A DNA stretch of 64,000 nt. Source: Candidatus Eiseniibacteriota bacterium. Its GTDB lineage: Bacteria; Eisenbacteria; RBG-16-71-46; CAIMUX01. Where the stretch lies: NCBI GenBank assembly GCA_016712505.1, contig JADJQY010000004.1, positions 248,001-312,000 on the forward strand. Reading direction: 5' to 3'. A program made the translations under genes and the position numbers. Positions 8,964 through 21,194 of the stretch are shown here, piece after piece (within the stretch, counting starts at the first letter, position 1; each line of letters starts with the position of its first letter). Below the pieces are notes generated by a model that made no database searches, was not told where the DNA came from, and worked only from the letters and a program-made list of their open reading frames with translations.

Positions 8964-9692
8964 ATGGAAGGCGACAACGCCATCCTTCTTCTCGTAAATC
9001 CCAGTGCCGACCATCGAGTCACCACCTCGGTGCTGGATGAACTTCACCTTCCGTTTCGAGTCGAGACCGAGCCTCAGTCGTTTCTCGACGGATTGAACGA
9101 GAAGCCTCGGCCCCGAATCGGCGTGCTGGAGCAGGAGTACCACTCCACCAGCGCGCTCCAGTTGATCGCCACCTGGCTCCGTCACCCGGAGTGGTGCGAG
9201 GTGAGAGTCCTGCTCATGGCGGACAACCCGTCTTCCGAGTGGCTGGCTCGCCTGCGTGGACTCCCCATCCCACCCGAGTTCGTGATCGGTCGCCCCACCA
9301 CCGGGGGATCGCTCAGGTCAAAGGTCGCTGATCTCTGGGGCGGCCAGCACGAGGGGATCTCGCGCACCTCCGCCGCGCGTGCGCAGCGGGCCGCGGACCT
9401 GAGGAAAGTGCTGGAGGAGGCAGATTCCAGCATCTGGCGGATTCGCTACGAACGGGACCGGGAGAAGCTCCTCGCCCGGCTCCACAGCGTGGAGGCGCGG
9501 CACCTGGCCCAGAGCCGCATCCTGAACGCCCGGATGTGCTTCCCCACCGCGCGCGACCAGCTCCTGAATCAGGTGCGAGTCACCGAGGATGAGCTGCGCG
9601 CGATCTACCGTGCCCTCGACAACCTGAACGAAAAGTACGGCCGGACCGAGACCGAAGAGGCGCGGAAGAACGGGGAGCGGAAGGCGGCCTGA
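8964..9692 (+). CDS. Degenerate (pseudo-)receiver with C-terminal coiled coil
   Basis: 242 residues, 18 bases after its paralogue and preceded by GAGGAGG. It aligns with the preceding receiver along its length (HPEWCEVRVLLM, LRGLPIPPEFV), but the phosphorylation site is lost: the acidic pocket is replaced by VNPSADH, the acceptor position is Glu56 in GVLEQEYH and the conserved Lys is missing (VIGRPTTG). Residues about 130-235 form a coiled coil. It probably cannot be phosphorylated and may act as a constitutive partner or decoy of the intact receivers. That role is inference. Confidence 0.75.
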   Translation: MEGDNAILLLVNPSADHRVTTSVLDELHLPFRVETEPQSFLDGLNEKPRPRIGVLEQEYHSTSALQLIATWLRHPEWCEVRVLLMADNPSSEWLARLRGLPIPPEFVIGRPTTGGSLRSKVADLWGGQHEGISRTSAARAQRAADLRKVLEEADSSIWRIRYERDREKLLARLHSVEARHLAQSRILNARMCFPTARDQLLNQVRVTEDELRAIYRALDNLNEKYGRTETEEARKNGERKAA

Positions 9693-9757
9693 TTCGGAGA
9701 GTCTGAGCGGGACAGATGCTCTGCCTGCGGAGAGCGGGAGGAGGCGTGAGAGGTGCC

Positions 9758-9772
9758 CCCCCCCCCCGGGGG
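9758..9772. repeat. C10G5 homopolymer tract
   Basis: Ten C followed by five G lie in the 93-base gap between the convergent pseudo-receiver and superoxide dismutase genes. The CCCCCGGGGG core is palindromic. Its length could be misread in sequencing. It lies outside any gene, so no coding effect is expected. Confidence 0.6.
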
Positions 9773-9785
9773 CAGATTCGTCCCC

Positions 9786-10373
9786 TTACTTGGTCTTCGC
9801 GGCGCGCTCGTTGACGATGTTCCAGTTCACGTTCTTGAAGAAGGCGGCGAGGTAGTCCGGCTTCTTCGATCCATAGTCGATGAAGAACGCGTGCTCCCAG
9901 CAATCCAGGGCGAGCAGAATCTCCTGGTGGGCCGGAAGTCCGATGTGGTGCTCGTACATGATGTAAGAATGGAGTTTGCCGTCGATCCGGTTGTGGGTCA
10001 GGAGGACCCAGCCGGGAGTCGATCCGGCCGCGCCCTTCATGTTTGCCTCCCAGGCGGCGTAGGAGCCGAAGTCGGCCTCGATCCGGGACTTCAAGGTGGC
10101 CGAGATCTCCCCGCGGTTCGGCAGCAGATTCTCGAAGTAGAGCTGGTGGAGGTAGGTCCCGTTGAAGGCCACAGCCTCCCGGCGCTTGAGCTCCGAGAAT
10201 TCCCCGTAGGAGTAGTTGCTCTGCGCCGGATCGGCCGTGCGGAGCTTCTCCTCGATCTCGTTGAGTTTGTTGACGTAACCCTGATACAGGCCGAAGTGTG
10301 CCTTGAGCTGAGCCTCGCTCAGGCCGTCGACCGCGCCGATCAGGGCGTCGAAGTTCACTGCCTCGTGCTTCAC
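9786..10373 (-). CDS. Superoxide dismutase, Fe/Mn family
   Basis: 195 residues from a GTG at 10373, chosen because AAGGAAGGAG lies just upstream and the product then has normal family length. The frame runs further upstream without family similarity. All four metal ligands are visible: the His in AHFGLYQGYVNKLNE, the His in TYLHQLYFENL, and the Asp and His in LDCWEHAFFIDYG. The second-shell His usual after the first ligand (H-x3-H) is absent and the loop is one residue shorter, as in some divergent members. The enzyme dismutates superoxide. No signal peptide is seen, so it is probably cytoplasmic. Metal choice cannot be read from sequence. Confidence 0.9.
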   Translation of the reverse strand: MKHEAVNFDALIGAVDGLSEAQLKAHFGLYQGYVNKLNEIEEKLRTADPAQSNYSYGEFSELKRREAVAFNGTYLHQLYFENLLPNRGEISATLKSRIEADFGSYAAWEANMKGAAGSTPGWVLLTHNRIDGKLHSYIMYEHHIGLPAHQEILLALDCWEHAFFIDYGSKKPDYLAAFFKNVNWNIVNERAAKTK

Positions 10374-10695
10374 GATTGGTCTCCTTCCTTCTGGTCCCCG
10401 GTGCACAGGCCCGGTCGTACCCACCGGGACGACGTTTCCCAGGCAGGATCGGTCCGTGGTGGCGGGCGCCGCGCAGGTTCGGCGGGGAAAGCGTTCCAGT
10501 GGCCGCGGACCGGGGAAACTAGCACCGAATTGGAGCGGAATCAACGCCGTGCGCTCAGGCGGGTCATCCCCAGGCATTGCTAAGGATCCCCCGACGGGCG
10601 TCCGATCCAGACATTCGAGGTCGTCCCGCCCGCGGATCGGCCCGAAAGCGATCGGTTCGGCACCGCCTGAACCCAGAGGGGAGCGCGCAGCCGCG
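10374..10695. other. Intergenic region between divergent sod and receiver genes
   Basis: 322 bases separate the dismutase start from the third receiver gene. Both genes must be read from here, so promoters are expected. I see no convincing -35/-10 pair, no strong hairpin and no small gene. Confidence 0.4.
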
Positions 10696-11517
10696 ATGAG
10701 TGACAGCAAGCAGATGCAGATTTTCCTCCTGGAGGACGACCCGGTGCAGCTCCGGCTCTGCACCCAGATCCTCGAGCGGGGGGGGTACGAGGTCGTCTCG
10801 AGCGACAATCCGACCGAGGCGCTGAGCATGATCGACGCGATCACGCCGCCCGATCTGGTCCTCTCCGACATCCAGATGCCGGGCATGGACGGCCTGGTCT
10901 TCATGACCCACCTGCTCGAACATCGTCGGTGGTGCAACGTTCCCGTGATCATGATGACCGCGCAGCCAACCCGGGATCAGCTGGTCGTCGCCCAGAAGGT
11001 GCCGGTGCCCCCGGAGGCCTTCCTGATCAAACCGGTCAAGCCGTCCGAGATGATCGCACAGGTCAAGGCCGTACTGGCCAAGGAGCAACCGCTCTATCTC
11101 CTGCGCAGCCTGCAGCGCCGCCGCCTGCAGCTACACCTGGATCTGAAGGCCGAGCAAACCACCATGGACCGCAGCATGTCGGGGGCGGTCCACGCCATCG
11201 ACGCGGCCACCACCCAGGTGAACGAGGCACGGAAGGAACTACAGGTGTTGCAGCGAACCCGCTCGCTCCTGGGGAAGGAGTCGGAGGACACACGCAACGC
11301 GGTCGAGGAGCAGGTCAAGCGACTCGAAGACAACCTGAACGATCTCAAGATGCAGATCGACTCCTACGAAACGGAGCGCCGCGAGGTGTTCGCCCGACGC
11401 CATGAGCTGGTACTGACCAACCAGCGGGAGTTGAAGGCCTTGGAGGAGCGGATCAAGTCGGTCGCCGAGGTGGTTCGCCTCCAGAGCAACAACTCGGGCG
11501 GCTCCCGAGCCGCCTGA
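10696..11517 (+). CDS. Response regulator receiver with C-terminal coiled coil (third paralogue)
   Basis: 273 residues from the ATG at 10696, where the receiver fold begins (MQIFLLEDDPVQLRL). The frame is open further upstream but without domain content. The receiver is intact: LEDD pocket, Asp58 in LVLSDIQMPGMDG, Thr89 and Lys112 in FLIKPVKP. Residues about 140-265 are coiled coil. It shares the WCNVPVI signature and overall design with the two proteins at 8.1-9.7 kb, although the dismutase gene lies between. Likely a single-domain-output signalling protein; partner kinase unknown. Confidence 0.85.
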   Translation: MSDSKQMQIFLLEDDPVQLRLCTQILERGGYEVVSSDNPTEALSMIDAITPPDLVLSDIQMPGMDGLVFMTHLLEHRRWCNVPVIMMTAQPTRDQLVVAQKVPVPPEAFLIKPVKPSEMIAQVKAVLAKEQPLYLLRSLQRRRLQLHLDLKAEQTTMDRSMSGAVHAIDAATTQVNEARKELQVLQRTRSLLGKESEDTRNAVEEQVKRLEDNLNDLKMQIDSYETERREVFARRHELVLTNQRELKALEERIKSVAEVVRLQSNNSGGSRAA

Positions 11518-11539
11518 TCCCGCCGCCCCCCCCACCACG

Positions 11540-11580
11540 GACGCCCGCCGTTTTCCTACCGGCGGGCGTCTCTCGTCTTT
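11540..11580 (+). terminator. Probable rho-independent terminator after the receiver gene
   Basis: An 11-bp perfect inverted repeat (GACGCCCGCCG at 11540-11550 and its complement at 11560-11570) encloses a 9-base T-rich loop and is followed by CTCGTCTTT. It sits 22 bases after the receiver stop codon and ends just where the presumed carA promoter begins. Confidence 0.7.
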
Positions 11581-11607
11581 GCAAGTTCTCCCGATCTGCC
11601 CTAGGAT
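11579..11607 (+). promoter_or_regulatory. Candidate sigma-70-type promoter for the carAB operon
   Basis: TTGCAA at 11579-11584 and TAGGAT at 11602-11607 are separated by exactly 17 bases. Each matches the housekeeping consensus at four of six positions. Placement directly after a terminator and before carA supports it. It would give a leader of about 108 bases. Confidence 0.4.
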
Positions 11608-11619
11608 CCGCCGCGGTTC

Positions 11620-11654
11620 GAGCGCCGGACCGGCCCCCGGTTCGCCGGACGCTC
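11620..11654 (+). promoter_or_regulatory. Leader hairpin upstream of carA
   Basis: GAGCG-CCGG-ACCG pairs with CGGT-CCGG-CGCTC around a GCCCC loop, with small bulges (TCG and A), giving about 13 base pairs. It lies about 68 bases before the carA start, inside the predicted leader. It might be a pyrimidine- or arginine-responsive element or only a GC-rich fold. No U tract follows, so a simple attenuator is not shown. Confidence 0.35.
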
Positions 11655-11721
11655 ACCGCCCCACAGGGAAGTCCCCCTAAGGCAAGAAAGCCTGCACCGA
11701 TCGACGGAGGACACGGATCTG

Positions 11722-12824
11722 ATGCGTGCCCTGCTCGCGCTCGAGGACGGAACGATCTTCCCCGGCCGCGCGTTCGCCTCGGCGATCGCGGCCGGCGGGG
11801 AGGTGGTGTTCAACACCGCCATGACCGGATACCAGGAGATCATCACCGACCCGTCCTACTTCGGCCAGATCGTCGTCTTCACCGCACCGCATGTCGGCAA
11901 CTACGGCGTCCATGAAGGGGAAGACGAGTCGGCCCGGGCGCATGCGGCCGGGGTCATCGTGCGCGAGGTCTGCGAGACTCCGGCGCACTCCGGCGCGACC
12001 CGCTCCCTCCCCGACTTTCTTCGCGAACAGGATCGCTTCGGCCTCTCCGAGGTCGACACCCGCGCGCTGACCTTGCACCTGCGGTCACGCGGCTGCCTCC
12101 GGGGTTGGTTGACCACCGCAGTGGACCATCCCGCAGACGCGGTCGAGCGCGCCCGGGCCGTTCCCCCGATGGACCGGGTCCCGGCGGTAGCGAGCGTTTC
12201 GACTGGAAAGGCGTACGAGTGGAACCCCGGAACCGGAGGCAGCCACCAGACGCCACGGGGGGATCGCCCGCGGATTGCGGTGCTCGACTGCGGGGTGAAG
12301 TGGAACATCCTGCGCGAGCTGCAAAATCGCGGGTGCGAGGTTCAGGTGCTGCCGGCGGAAACGAGCTTCGCCGAGCTGGAGCGAATGGGACCCGACGGAG
12401 TCCTCCTCTCGAACGGTCCCGGGGATCCGGGGGCGCTGTCCGCCTGGGTCCCGCGGTTCACCCGCATCCTCGAGCGCTATCCGACCCTGGCCATTTGCCT
12501 CGGCCATCAGGTGGCAAGTCTGGCTCTCGGCTGTCGCATCCTGAAGCTCCCCTTCGGGCACCACGGGGGGAACCATCCGGTAAAGGAGATCGCGAGCGGA
12601 AGGGTGCTGATCACGTCGCAGAACCACAACTACGCGGTCGACCCGGGACATCTGCCGGAGGATCTCTCCGTGACCCACCTGAACCTCAACGACGGCACGG
12701 TGGAGGGAGTCCGGCATCGCAGCCTCCCGCTCTGGAGCCTGCAGTTCCATCCCGAAGCGGCACCCGGCCCCCATGACGCGGCCGGAGTGTTCAACGACTT
12801 TGTCACTACGATCCGGAGGAGCTG

Positions 12825-12825
<1 letters not shown>
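11722..12825 (+). CDS. carA: Carbamoyl-phosphate synthase, small (glutaminase) subunit
   Basis: 367 residues, normal for CarA. The N-terminal CPSase small-chain domain (GTIFPGRAFA, FNTAMTGYQEIITDPSYFGQ) is followed by a class I glutamine amidotransferase domain with the nucleophile Cys259 in AICLGHQ and the catalytic His and Glu in LQFHPEA near residue 338-343. It hydrolyses glutamine and passes ammonia to CarB for carbamoyl phosphate, used in arginine and pyrimidine synthesis. Its stop TGA shares a base with the carB ATG (TGATG), so the subunits are translationally coupled. A GGAGG site precedes the ATG. Confidence 0.97.
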
Positions 12826-16201
<3,376 letters not shown>

Positions 16202-16205
<4 letters not shown>

Positions 16206-16735
16206 CCCGCTTCGGCCGGCGCAACATCGAGATCAAGGCCAGCTGTCCGGACCTCGATGGCGCTCGCGAAGTCGCTCGGGCACTCGGCGCGGAGTACCGC
16301 GGCGTACTTGCGCAGATCGATACCTACTTTCGGCTGGCGGAAGGTCGGCTGAAACTGCGCGAGATCGAAGGGGCTGCGGCGGAGCTGATCTTCTATCGCC
16401 GCGAGAATCGCCCGGGGGCGAAGGAGAGCAGCTACGATCTCTCCATCGTCTCGGACCCGGAGGGGACGAAGCGCATCCTCGCGAGCGCACTCGGTGTTCG
16501 GGTGGTGGTTCAGAAGCGCCGGGAGCTCTGGTACCTCGAGCGCACCCGCCTCCACCTGGATGAAGTTGAACGGCTCGGACGCTTCTTCGAGTTCGAGGTG
16601 GAGGTCTCCCCTGGGGAAGATGAGGGGCCGCGTCACGCCCTGGCAGGGCGCCTGCGGGAGGCGTTCCGACTCACCGATGACCGATTGATCGCGCCCTCCT
16701 ACTCCGATCTCATGGAGTCGGCCGGTACGAGCTGA
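16202..16735 (+). CDS. CYTH domain protein (class IV adenylate cyclase / thiamine-triphosphatase-like)
   Basis: 177 residues from a GTG at 16202 that overlaps the carB stop (GTGA). The N-terminal RNIEIKASCPD is the E-x-K part of the CYTH signature. Charged strands follow (DTYFRLAEGRLKLREIE, FEFEVEVSPGEDEG), giving the acidic and basic tunnel residues that bind triphosphates and metals. CYTH proteins include CyaB cyclases, triphosphatases and unassigned members. Its coupling to carAB suggests co-expression, but no pathway link is known to me. Substrate undetermined. Confidence 0.85.
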
Positions 16736-17210
16736 CCTCGCGAAGAACCGAGGAGAATCGTTACGGAAGTATGCCCCCGTCGAGCATTCGTGAAGAAATT
16801 ATCCGCATACTGAGAACCAATCTCGGAAGCTAGCCCTCCCCAGCAAGGTGCAATCCTGCTCCGTGTGCACTGCCCGAAACCACAATCACTGAATTTGTCG
16901 CGATTCTTGGTCTCAGACCTTGCCGATCATCGACATATGAGGGCCGAGTCCTCCGCGGCACGGCGCTTGCCGGACTACCGGCACCTCCGCCGCATGGAGT
17001 AGGTCTCTGATCGCCTGAGCAGATCCCCTCGTTGGGCGTACGAGGGGGCGTCACGCCCGGCACCTTCTTGGAGGAAGGCGGGGGCGGCATCGGCTGTACC
17101 GCATTCTGGGTCGGACGATGCACGGGCACAACCAGCACGCACCATGCGGGTACGATGAATCGCAGGATCCAGTCCGCCGGCTGGAGCGCGCTGCGCCTCC
17201 CGGGAGGCGC
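16736..17210. other. 475-base intergenic region
   Basis: This gap between the CYTH gene and the redox operon is more AT-rich in its first half (about 16750-16930) than the surroundings. AGTATGC at 16768-16774 and GCATACT at 16805-16811 form a spaced inverted repeat that could be an operator or part of a terminator. I see no convincing gene or RNA. The promoter for the redox operon should lie here. Confidence 0.4.
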
Positions 17211-18131
17211 ATGAACTCCGCTCACCGGCTGGTTACCGACGACACACCGAGCAAGTCACGGGGGCGCTTCCCCAGCGGCAGAGTGGCCGCGGTGCTGGCC
17301 CTGGTGCTCGTCGTGGCCAATCTCTTCGGCCTCGGGTATTACGCCGCGCCGGTCGCGACGAAGGTTCGGAGTGATCTCCATCCACTCCTCCGGCCGTCTG
17401 GTCTGATCGGCCAGTCGCTCGGCCTGTTGGCGTTCGCCGGCTTTCTCTTCTTGTGGCTCTATCCCGTGAGAAAGCGGGCGCGGGGATTGGCATTCAGCGG
17501 CTCCATCGCCCGCTGGCTCGACGTGCACATCACAGTCGGCCTCCTGATCCCGTTGATTGCCGCCACCCACGCCAGCTGGCGATTCACCGGACTGATCGGG
17601 CTCGGCTATCTGGCCATGGTGATCGTCTGGCTGAGCGGCGTCGCTGGCCGCTACATCTATGTGCGCATCCCGCGGACGCGCGATGGGCTCGGAATGTCCC
17701 TGGATGACGTCCGCCTGGAACGTATCCGGCTGACCCACCAGATCGTGGCCACCTCCGGGATCCCACTCGGTCAGGTCGAGGAGGCTCTCCGGGTCGAACC
17801 GATCGACGCGCAGTCGCTGGGGCTGATCGGAACCATCCGTCAATTCGTGACGGACGATCTCAGACGGAAACGCCAGATTCGTGGACTCCTCTCGCGCTCG
17901 GCGGCCTCCGGTACATCCAAGGGCCGCCTCGACCGAAAGGCCGTGCGCGAGATCGTGAAGCTGGCCCGCACCCAGATCTCGCTTCAGCAACAGATGCGGA
18001 TGCTCGAGGCCACTCAGCGGATCTTCAAGTTCTGGCACGTCGCGCACCTGCCGGTGGCAATCACCGCGCTCCTGGCGGTGATCCTCCACGTGACCGTCGC
18101 GGTCGTGACCGGCTCCACCTGGTTCCGGTAG
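17211..18131 (+). CDS. Integral membrane b-type cytochrome-like protein
   Basis: 306 residues from the ATG at 17211, which has GGGAGGCGC directly upstream. Hydrophobic helices lie at about 25-48, 64-84, 104-120, 125-147 and 280-300. Paired histidines in helices, His106/His120 and His276 or His279/His293 (spacing 14-17), are what is expected for two bis-His b haems. The region between about 155 and 265 is a charged cytoplasmic or periplasmic segment rich in Arg and Leu. No named family is recognised with certainty. Its position at the head of the multihaem cytochrome operon suggests a quinol- or NAD(P)H-linked entry point for electrons; that is inference. Confidence 0.65.
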   Translation: MNSAHRLVTDDTPSKSRGRFPSGRVAAVLALVLVVANLFGLGYYAAPVATKVRSDLHPLLRPSGLIGQSLGLLAFAGFLFLWLYPVRKRARGLAFSGSIARWLDVHITVGLLIPLIAATHASWRFTGLIGLGYLAMVIVWLSGVAGRYIYVRIPRTRDGLGMSLDDVRLERIRLTHQIVATSGIPLGQVEEALRVEPIDAQSLGLIGTIRQFVTDDLRRKRQIRGLLSRSAASGTSKGRLDRKAVREIVKLARTQISLQQQMRMLEATQRIFKFWHVAHLPVAITALLAVILHVTVAVVTGSTWFR

Positions 18132-18139
18132 GAGAGGCG

Positions 18140-19453
18140 ATGCTAATCACCACCATTGCCTTCATCCTGCTCACATCCCTTTTCGTAACCTGGCATGTTC
18201 GACGGACCCACTGCACGCCGGCCGCGGGCTCAGCGGCGTCGCTCCGTCGCTGTCCACGGTGTGATGCGCCGAATCCGGAGCGGAGTCCGGTCTGCCCGCG
18301 CTGCGGCGTACCGCAGCAGATTTTCGAGCTGGCCGCCGCCCCACTGGCCAAACCCGAGGTGGCGCGGCCCGCCGGCAAGGTCCACGCGGTCGTGCGCTCG
18401 GATCAGTGTGTCGGATGCGGGGCCTGCATCGCCGCTTGCCCGGAGCCGGGCGCGTTGCGACTCGAGGGGAAGCTCGCCATGGTGGAGCTCGAGCGTTGCG
18501 TCGGGCACGGAAAGTGCGCCGAGGCATGTCCGGTGACCGCGATCTCGATCGGAGACGGCGCCTCCGCGCGCAAGGTCGAGGTTCCGGATGTGGGCTCCGA
18601 TTTTCAGTCGAACGTCCCCGGAATCTACCTCGTGGGGGAACTGGGCGGACGCGGGCTGATCCGGAACGCAGTGAACGAGGGGCGGGCGGCGATCGAGAAC
18701 ATCGCCCGTGAGTTGGCCCGGGTGCCACGACCGGTCGATCCGGAACTGTTTGACGTGGTGATCGTGGGATCAGGTCCAGCCGGTCTCTCTCTCTACGGTG
18801 ATCTCTGGATCGGCGACTCGTCGAAAGAATCGCTGCTCGAGGTGTGGGAGACGATCATCCGCAACTCCGGGCTGGTCGTGCGGCAAGGACAGCAGGTGAC
18901 CGACGTGCGGCAAACCCGACTGGGCTTTCAGATCGAGACCGGTGAGCAAACCTTCCGTACGCGGCGGGTGGTGCTGGCGATGGGAAGGCGCGGCACGCCC
19001 CGGCGCCTCGGCGTGCCGGGCGAGGACCTGGAGAAGGTGCTCTACAACATCGTCGAGATGGAGGCGTTCGCCGGAGAACGAGTGGCCGTGGTCGGTGGGG
19101 GCGACAGCGCGCTCGAGTCGGCCATCGGGCTGGCCGGACAACCGGGAACCACCGTGACCCTGTGCCACCGCCGCGGTTGCTTCGAACGGGTTGCGGACAA
19201 GAACAAACGGCGGATTGCCGAGCTGGCCGAGACAGGCGCGATCCAGCTCCTCCTGCACACCGCAGTGCGTGAGATTCGGCCCGACACCATCGTGCTCGAG
19301 GTCGACGGGACGCCGAGCATTCTGCCCAACGACACGGTGATCGTTCGCATCGGTGGTGACCCCCCCAATGCGTTCCTTCAGCGAATCGGGATTCGGACGG
19401 TCAAGAAGGAACTGCTGAGTGGTGACCCGGAGGCGGAGTCGCGCTTTGGGTAG
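18140..19453 (+). CDS. Membrane-anchored 4Fe-4S / FAD / NAD(P) oxidoreductase with an internal gap
   Basis: 437 residues. A signal-anchor helix (about 1-18) is followed by a CPRC...CPRC zinc ribbon (about 34-52), a ferredoxin-like region with CVGCGACIAACP and CVGHGKCAEACP (His replaces the second Cys in the latter), and a thioredoxin-reductase-like flavoprotein. The first dinucleotide loop VIVGSGPAGLS (about 207-217) runs directly into LYGDLWIGDSSKE. Relatives have roughly 45 more residues there, covering the rest of the FAD beta-alpha-beta unit. The NAD(P) loop VAVVGGGDSALESA (about 314-327) is intact. No CxxC redox pair is seen. It probably moves electrons between NAD(P)H, ferredoxin and the neighbouring cytochromes, unless the gap inactivates it. 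Confidence 0.75.
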   Translation: MLITTIAFILLTSLFVTWHVRRTHCTPAAGSAASLRRCPRCDAPNPERSPVCPRCGVPQQIFELAAAPLAKPEVARPAGKVHAVVRSDQCVGCGACIAACPEPGALRLEGKLAMVELERCVGHGKCAEACPVTAISIGDGASARKVEVPDVGSDFQSNVPGIYLVGELGGRGLIRNAVNEGRAAIENIARELARVPRPVDPELFDVVIVGSGPAGLSLYGDLWIGDSSKESLLEVWETIIRNSGLVVRQGQQVTDVRQTRLGFQIETGEQTFRTRRVVLAMGRRGTPRRLGVPGEDLEKVLYNIVEMEAFAGERVAVVGGGDSALESAIGLAGQPGTTVTLCHRRGCFERVADKNKRRIAELAETGAIQLLLHTAVREIRPDTIVLEVDGTPSILPNDTVIVRIGGDPPNAFLQRIGIRTVKKELLSGDPEAESRFG

Positions 19454-21194
19454 GCGACCGTTGTGCTGGGTCGCGACCCTCATGACGGCGAGCTTCCTCC
19501 TCGCCGCGGGGGAAGGCCCGGCACGGGGACAGGTGTCGCCCGGCCCGCTCTCCCGGGCGCACGAGAGTCTGGAAGGGACGCAGAATTGCCTGACCTGCCA
19601 CGCAGCGCGGAAAGGAGCTCTCGATGCCCAGTGCCTCGCCTGTCATCGCGAGATCGCTCGACTCCTCGACGAGGACCACGGGCTCCACGCTCGGGAAGGG
19701 CAGGAGAAGTGCGCTGGGTGTCATCCGGAGCATGCCGGCCGTGACTTCGAGCTCATCGAGTGGAAGGACCCGCCGGAGAAGTTCGACCATCGGCGAACCG
19801 GGTGGCCGTTGGACGGGAAGCACCTCGCGGTCGACTGCCGCAAGTGCCATCGCGCCGAGTTGCTGGATTCAAACATGCGCCCGCTGCTGAAACGAACCGA
19901 CCCCAGCCGAGGGTGGGTTGGCCTGGGGCGAACCTGTGAGGGTTGCCACCAGGACACGCACGCTGGTCGCCTGGGCCGAGACTGCGCCCGCTGCCACACC
20001 ACAGCCGGATGGCGGTCCGGGCAGGCACTGGGTTTCGATCACTCCCGCACCCGATATCCGCTGGAGGGTCGACACACTTCCCTCTCCTGCGACAAGTGCC
20101 ACCCCACGGACCAGCCGAAGAACGTCACGAAACCGTACCAGACCTGCGCCGGGTGCCACGCCGACCCCCACGCCGGACAGGCCACCCTCGACGGTCGCGT
20201 GGTCGACTGTTCCGCCTGCCATGATTTGCGCGGATTCACTCCTTCCACCCTGCCGCGCGAGCAGCACCGGACCTACCCGCTCCTGGGACGCCATGCCAAG
20301 GTAGGCTGCGCGGAGTGCCACCGCCCGAAGCAGAAGCTCGTCTTCCGACCCCGCCGCGAAGGCTGCGAGGACTGTCACGCCGACGCCCATGCCGGCCAGG
20401 TGAAGCACCGGTCGGACGGCGGCGCCTGCGCCTCCTGCCACGCCGTCGACGGGTGGGATCCGGCGCAGTTCACCCCGGTTGCCCACGACAGCACGCGCTT
20501 CCCACTGAAGGGGCGACATCGGGACGCGGCCTGCGCATCGTGCCACGGGCCGAAACGCGCCGGCCTTCCGCCACTACCCGGAAAGTCCGAACTCGGGAGC
20601 GCGATGGTGCTGCTTCGACCGATCGACACCGAGTGCCAGGCATGCCACGTGGACCCGCATGCCGGCCGGTTCGGTCGAACCGGGGAAAGGGCGGCGAAGG
20701 AGGGCTGCCTCGAGTGCCACGATCAGGCGACATTTCGCCCCTCCGACATCGACCTGGCCGAGCATGCGAGGCGCGGGTTCCCGCTCGAGGGATCGCACCT
20801 CGCCGCGAGCTGTGATCAATGCCATGCGGAGCTCAGAGCGCCGCGGGCAAAGCGAACCCTCCTGCTCGATCCCGCCCCGGCACTGTTTCAGATCGCCAGA
20901 TCAGACCAGTGCCAGGAATGCCACCGCGATCCCCACGCCGGTCAGTTTGCCGACCGGGGACCGAAGAGTCGCTGCAGCACCTGTCACGATCTCGACCGTT
21001 TTGCGCCTGCTTCGCGCTTCGATCACGAGCGGGACACCCGCTTCTCACTTCGCGGCGCCCACGCCACGGTGGCCTGCTCGAAATGCCACCGCCCGGCGGC
21101 CACCGGCGGAGACGAGCGAACGATCGCGTACCAGGGAGTGTCGGGCGAGTGTCGCGCCTGCCACGCCAACGGCACCACCGGGAGCCAACCATGA
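19419..21194 (+). CDS. Periplasmic 20-haem c-type cytochrome
   Basis: 591 residues with a signal peptide containing an Arg-rich n-region. The GTG at 19419 overlaps the preceding gene by 35 bases; a GTG at 19422 or a later start is possible. I count 20 CxxCH haem-binding motifs spread over the whole protein, with repeated blocks of the form DPHAGQ...CSACHD and YPLEGRH...CDKCH. Conserved extra His residues (DPHAG, GRH, FDH) could serve as distal ligands. It belongs to the broad cytochrome c3 / class III multihaem group. It probably passes electrons from the membrane oxidoreductases upstream to the giant cytochrome downstream, whose ATG overlaps its stop. Confidence 0.9.
   Translation: MVTRRRSRALGRRPLCWVATLMTASFLLAAGEGPARGQVSPGPLSRAHESLEGTQNCLTCHAARKGALDAQCLACHREIARLLDEDHGLHAREGQEKCAGCHPEHAGRDFELIEWKDPPEKFDHRRTGWPLDGKHLAVDCRKCHRAELLDSNMRPLLKRTDPSRGWVGLGRTCEGCHQDTHAGRLGRDCARCHTTAGWRSGQALGFDHSRTRYPLEGRHTSLSCDKCHPTDQPKNVTKPYQTCAGCHADPHAGQATLDGRVVDCSACHDLRGFTPSTLPREQHRTYPLLGRHAKVGCAECHRPKQKLVFRPRREGCEDCHADAHAGQVKHRSDGGACASCHAVDGWDPAQFTPVAHDSTRFPLKGRHRDAACASCHGPKRAGLPPLPGKSELGSAMVLLRPIDTECQACHVDPHAGRFGRTGERAAKEGCLECHDQATFRPSDIDLAEHARRGFPLEGSHLAASCDQCHAELRAPRAKRTLLLDPAPALFQIARSDQCQECHRDPHAGQFADRGPKSRCSTCHDLDRFAPASRFDHERDTRFSLRGAHATVACSKCHRPAATGGDERTIAYQGVSGECRACHANGTTGSQP

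Noticed and set aside
9693..9785. Terminator between the convergent pseudo-receiver and superoxide dismutase genes
   Set aside because: Only a weak GCTCT/AGAGC stem and the C10G5 tract are present, neither followed by a T run. I could not support a terminator call.
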